From positions 1-5,806 of the forward strand of contig JAGOGN010000102.1 of the NCBI GenBank assembly GCA_017996675.1: a stretch of 5,806 bases of DNA, in the 5' to 3' direction. Of the stretch, positions 5,738 to 5,806 are shown in pieces. The notes under the pieces are model-generated. The model was not told the DNA's origin. It saw only the letters and a list, made by a program, of their open reading frames with translations, and did not search any database. Positions within the stretch are counted from its first letter, which is position 1; each line of letters starts with the position of its first letter. Both the position numbers and the translations under genes were made by a program. This stretch comes from Lachnospiraceae bacterium. Its GTDB lineage: Bacteria > Bacillota_A > Clostridia > Lachnospirales > Lachnospiraceae.

Positions 5738-5806
5738 AGTGCTTCTTCTCCTCTGACTTCACCGACAATAATCCTCTCCGGTCGCATCCGGAGCGCTGTC
5801 CTGATC
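5704..5806 (-). CDS. cpaF: CpaF/TadA-type secretion ATPase, internal fragment truncated by insertion
   Basis: Reading leftward from the right edge, the frame encodes [18 protein letters not shown] and then EEALDMLQA. This is the unmistakable Walker B/Glu region of CpaF-like type II/IV secretion ATPases, which power Tad/Flp pilus assembly or related secretion from the cytoplasmic face of the membrane. In the family, LQA is followed by a (M/L)NTGHDGS...H segment (the His box). Here it is followed by FICTI and a stop at 5706-5704, so the ATPase is cut between Walker B and the His box. The known-like sequence (5723-5806) is about 54% GC by hand count, against a strikingly AT-rich sequence immediately left. 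This suggests the native gene continues to the right of the window, with its 3' part beyond the far left end of the inserted element. The fragment as it stands cannot encode an active ATPase. Confidence 0.85.
   Translation of the reverse strand, partial: IRTALRMRPERIIVGEVRGEEALDMLQAFICTI

Noticed and set aside
1..5806. CRISPR array, tRNA, rRNA or riboswitch
   Set aside because: No regularly spaced direct repeats, no cloverleaf with a TTCGAAT-type arm and no known aptamer core were seen on either strand.

Overview
The window looks like the end of an integrated mobile element in a low-GC Clostridia genome, most likely a Lachnospiraceae-type gut bacterium. The reasons are AT-rich codon use, strong GGAGG-type ribosome sites, the styles of the XRE regulator and large serine recombinase, and a Tad-type secretion ATPase fragment at the right edge. 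The genus is inference; no rRNA or housekeeping gene is present.

Layout, left to right. Bases 1-275 hold the 3' end of an XRE-family regulator, closed by a strong hairpin terminator (309-353). A tightly packed plus-strand operon of five genes follows (405-5243): a large serine recombinase; two smaller proteins; a ParB-like protein with a KorB-type helix-turn-helix; and a second ParB-fold protein of the DUF6551 type. Junctions are a 4-base ATGA overlap, a 41-base overlap, a 14-base overlap and a 2-base gap, so translation is probably coupled throughout. A hairpin overlapping the last stop codon ends the operon. Next come an AT-rich stretch with one uncertain minus-strand ORF (5330-5638) and, from about 5723, the middle of a cpaF/tadA-type ATPase gene on the minus strand. 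That gene is cut off just after its Walker B region.

The most notable observation is that one domain occurs three times in consecutive genes: fused to the recombinase C-terminus, in the second gene, and in stripped-down form in the third. Recombinase copy and second-gene copy align without gaps over 62 residues with 24 identities by hand count. The recombinase has no zinc ribbon, the domain that normally recognises DNA in large serine integrases, so the repeated domain may replace it and the partner proteins may be recombination subunits. The second and fifth proteins also carry C-terminal tail motifs (QQTLF and QLDLF) resembling the sliding-clamp-binding consensus.

Working model (inference): the recombinase with its two paralogous partners inserts the element into, and perhaps excises it from, the cpaF gene. 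The two ParB-like proteins help maintain or regulate it, possibly in contact with the replication machinery.
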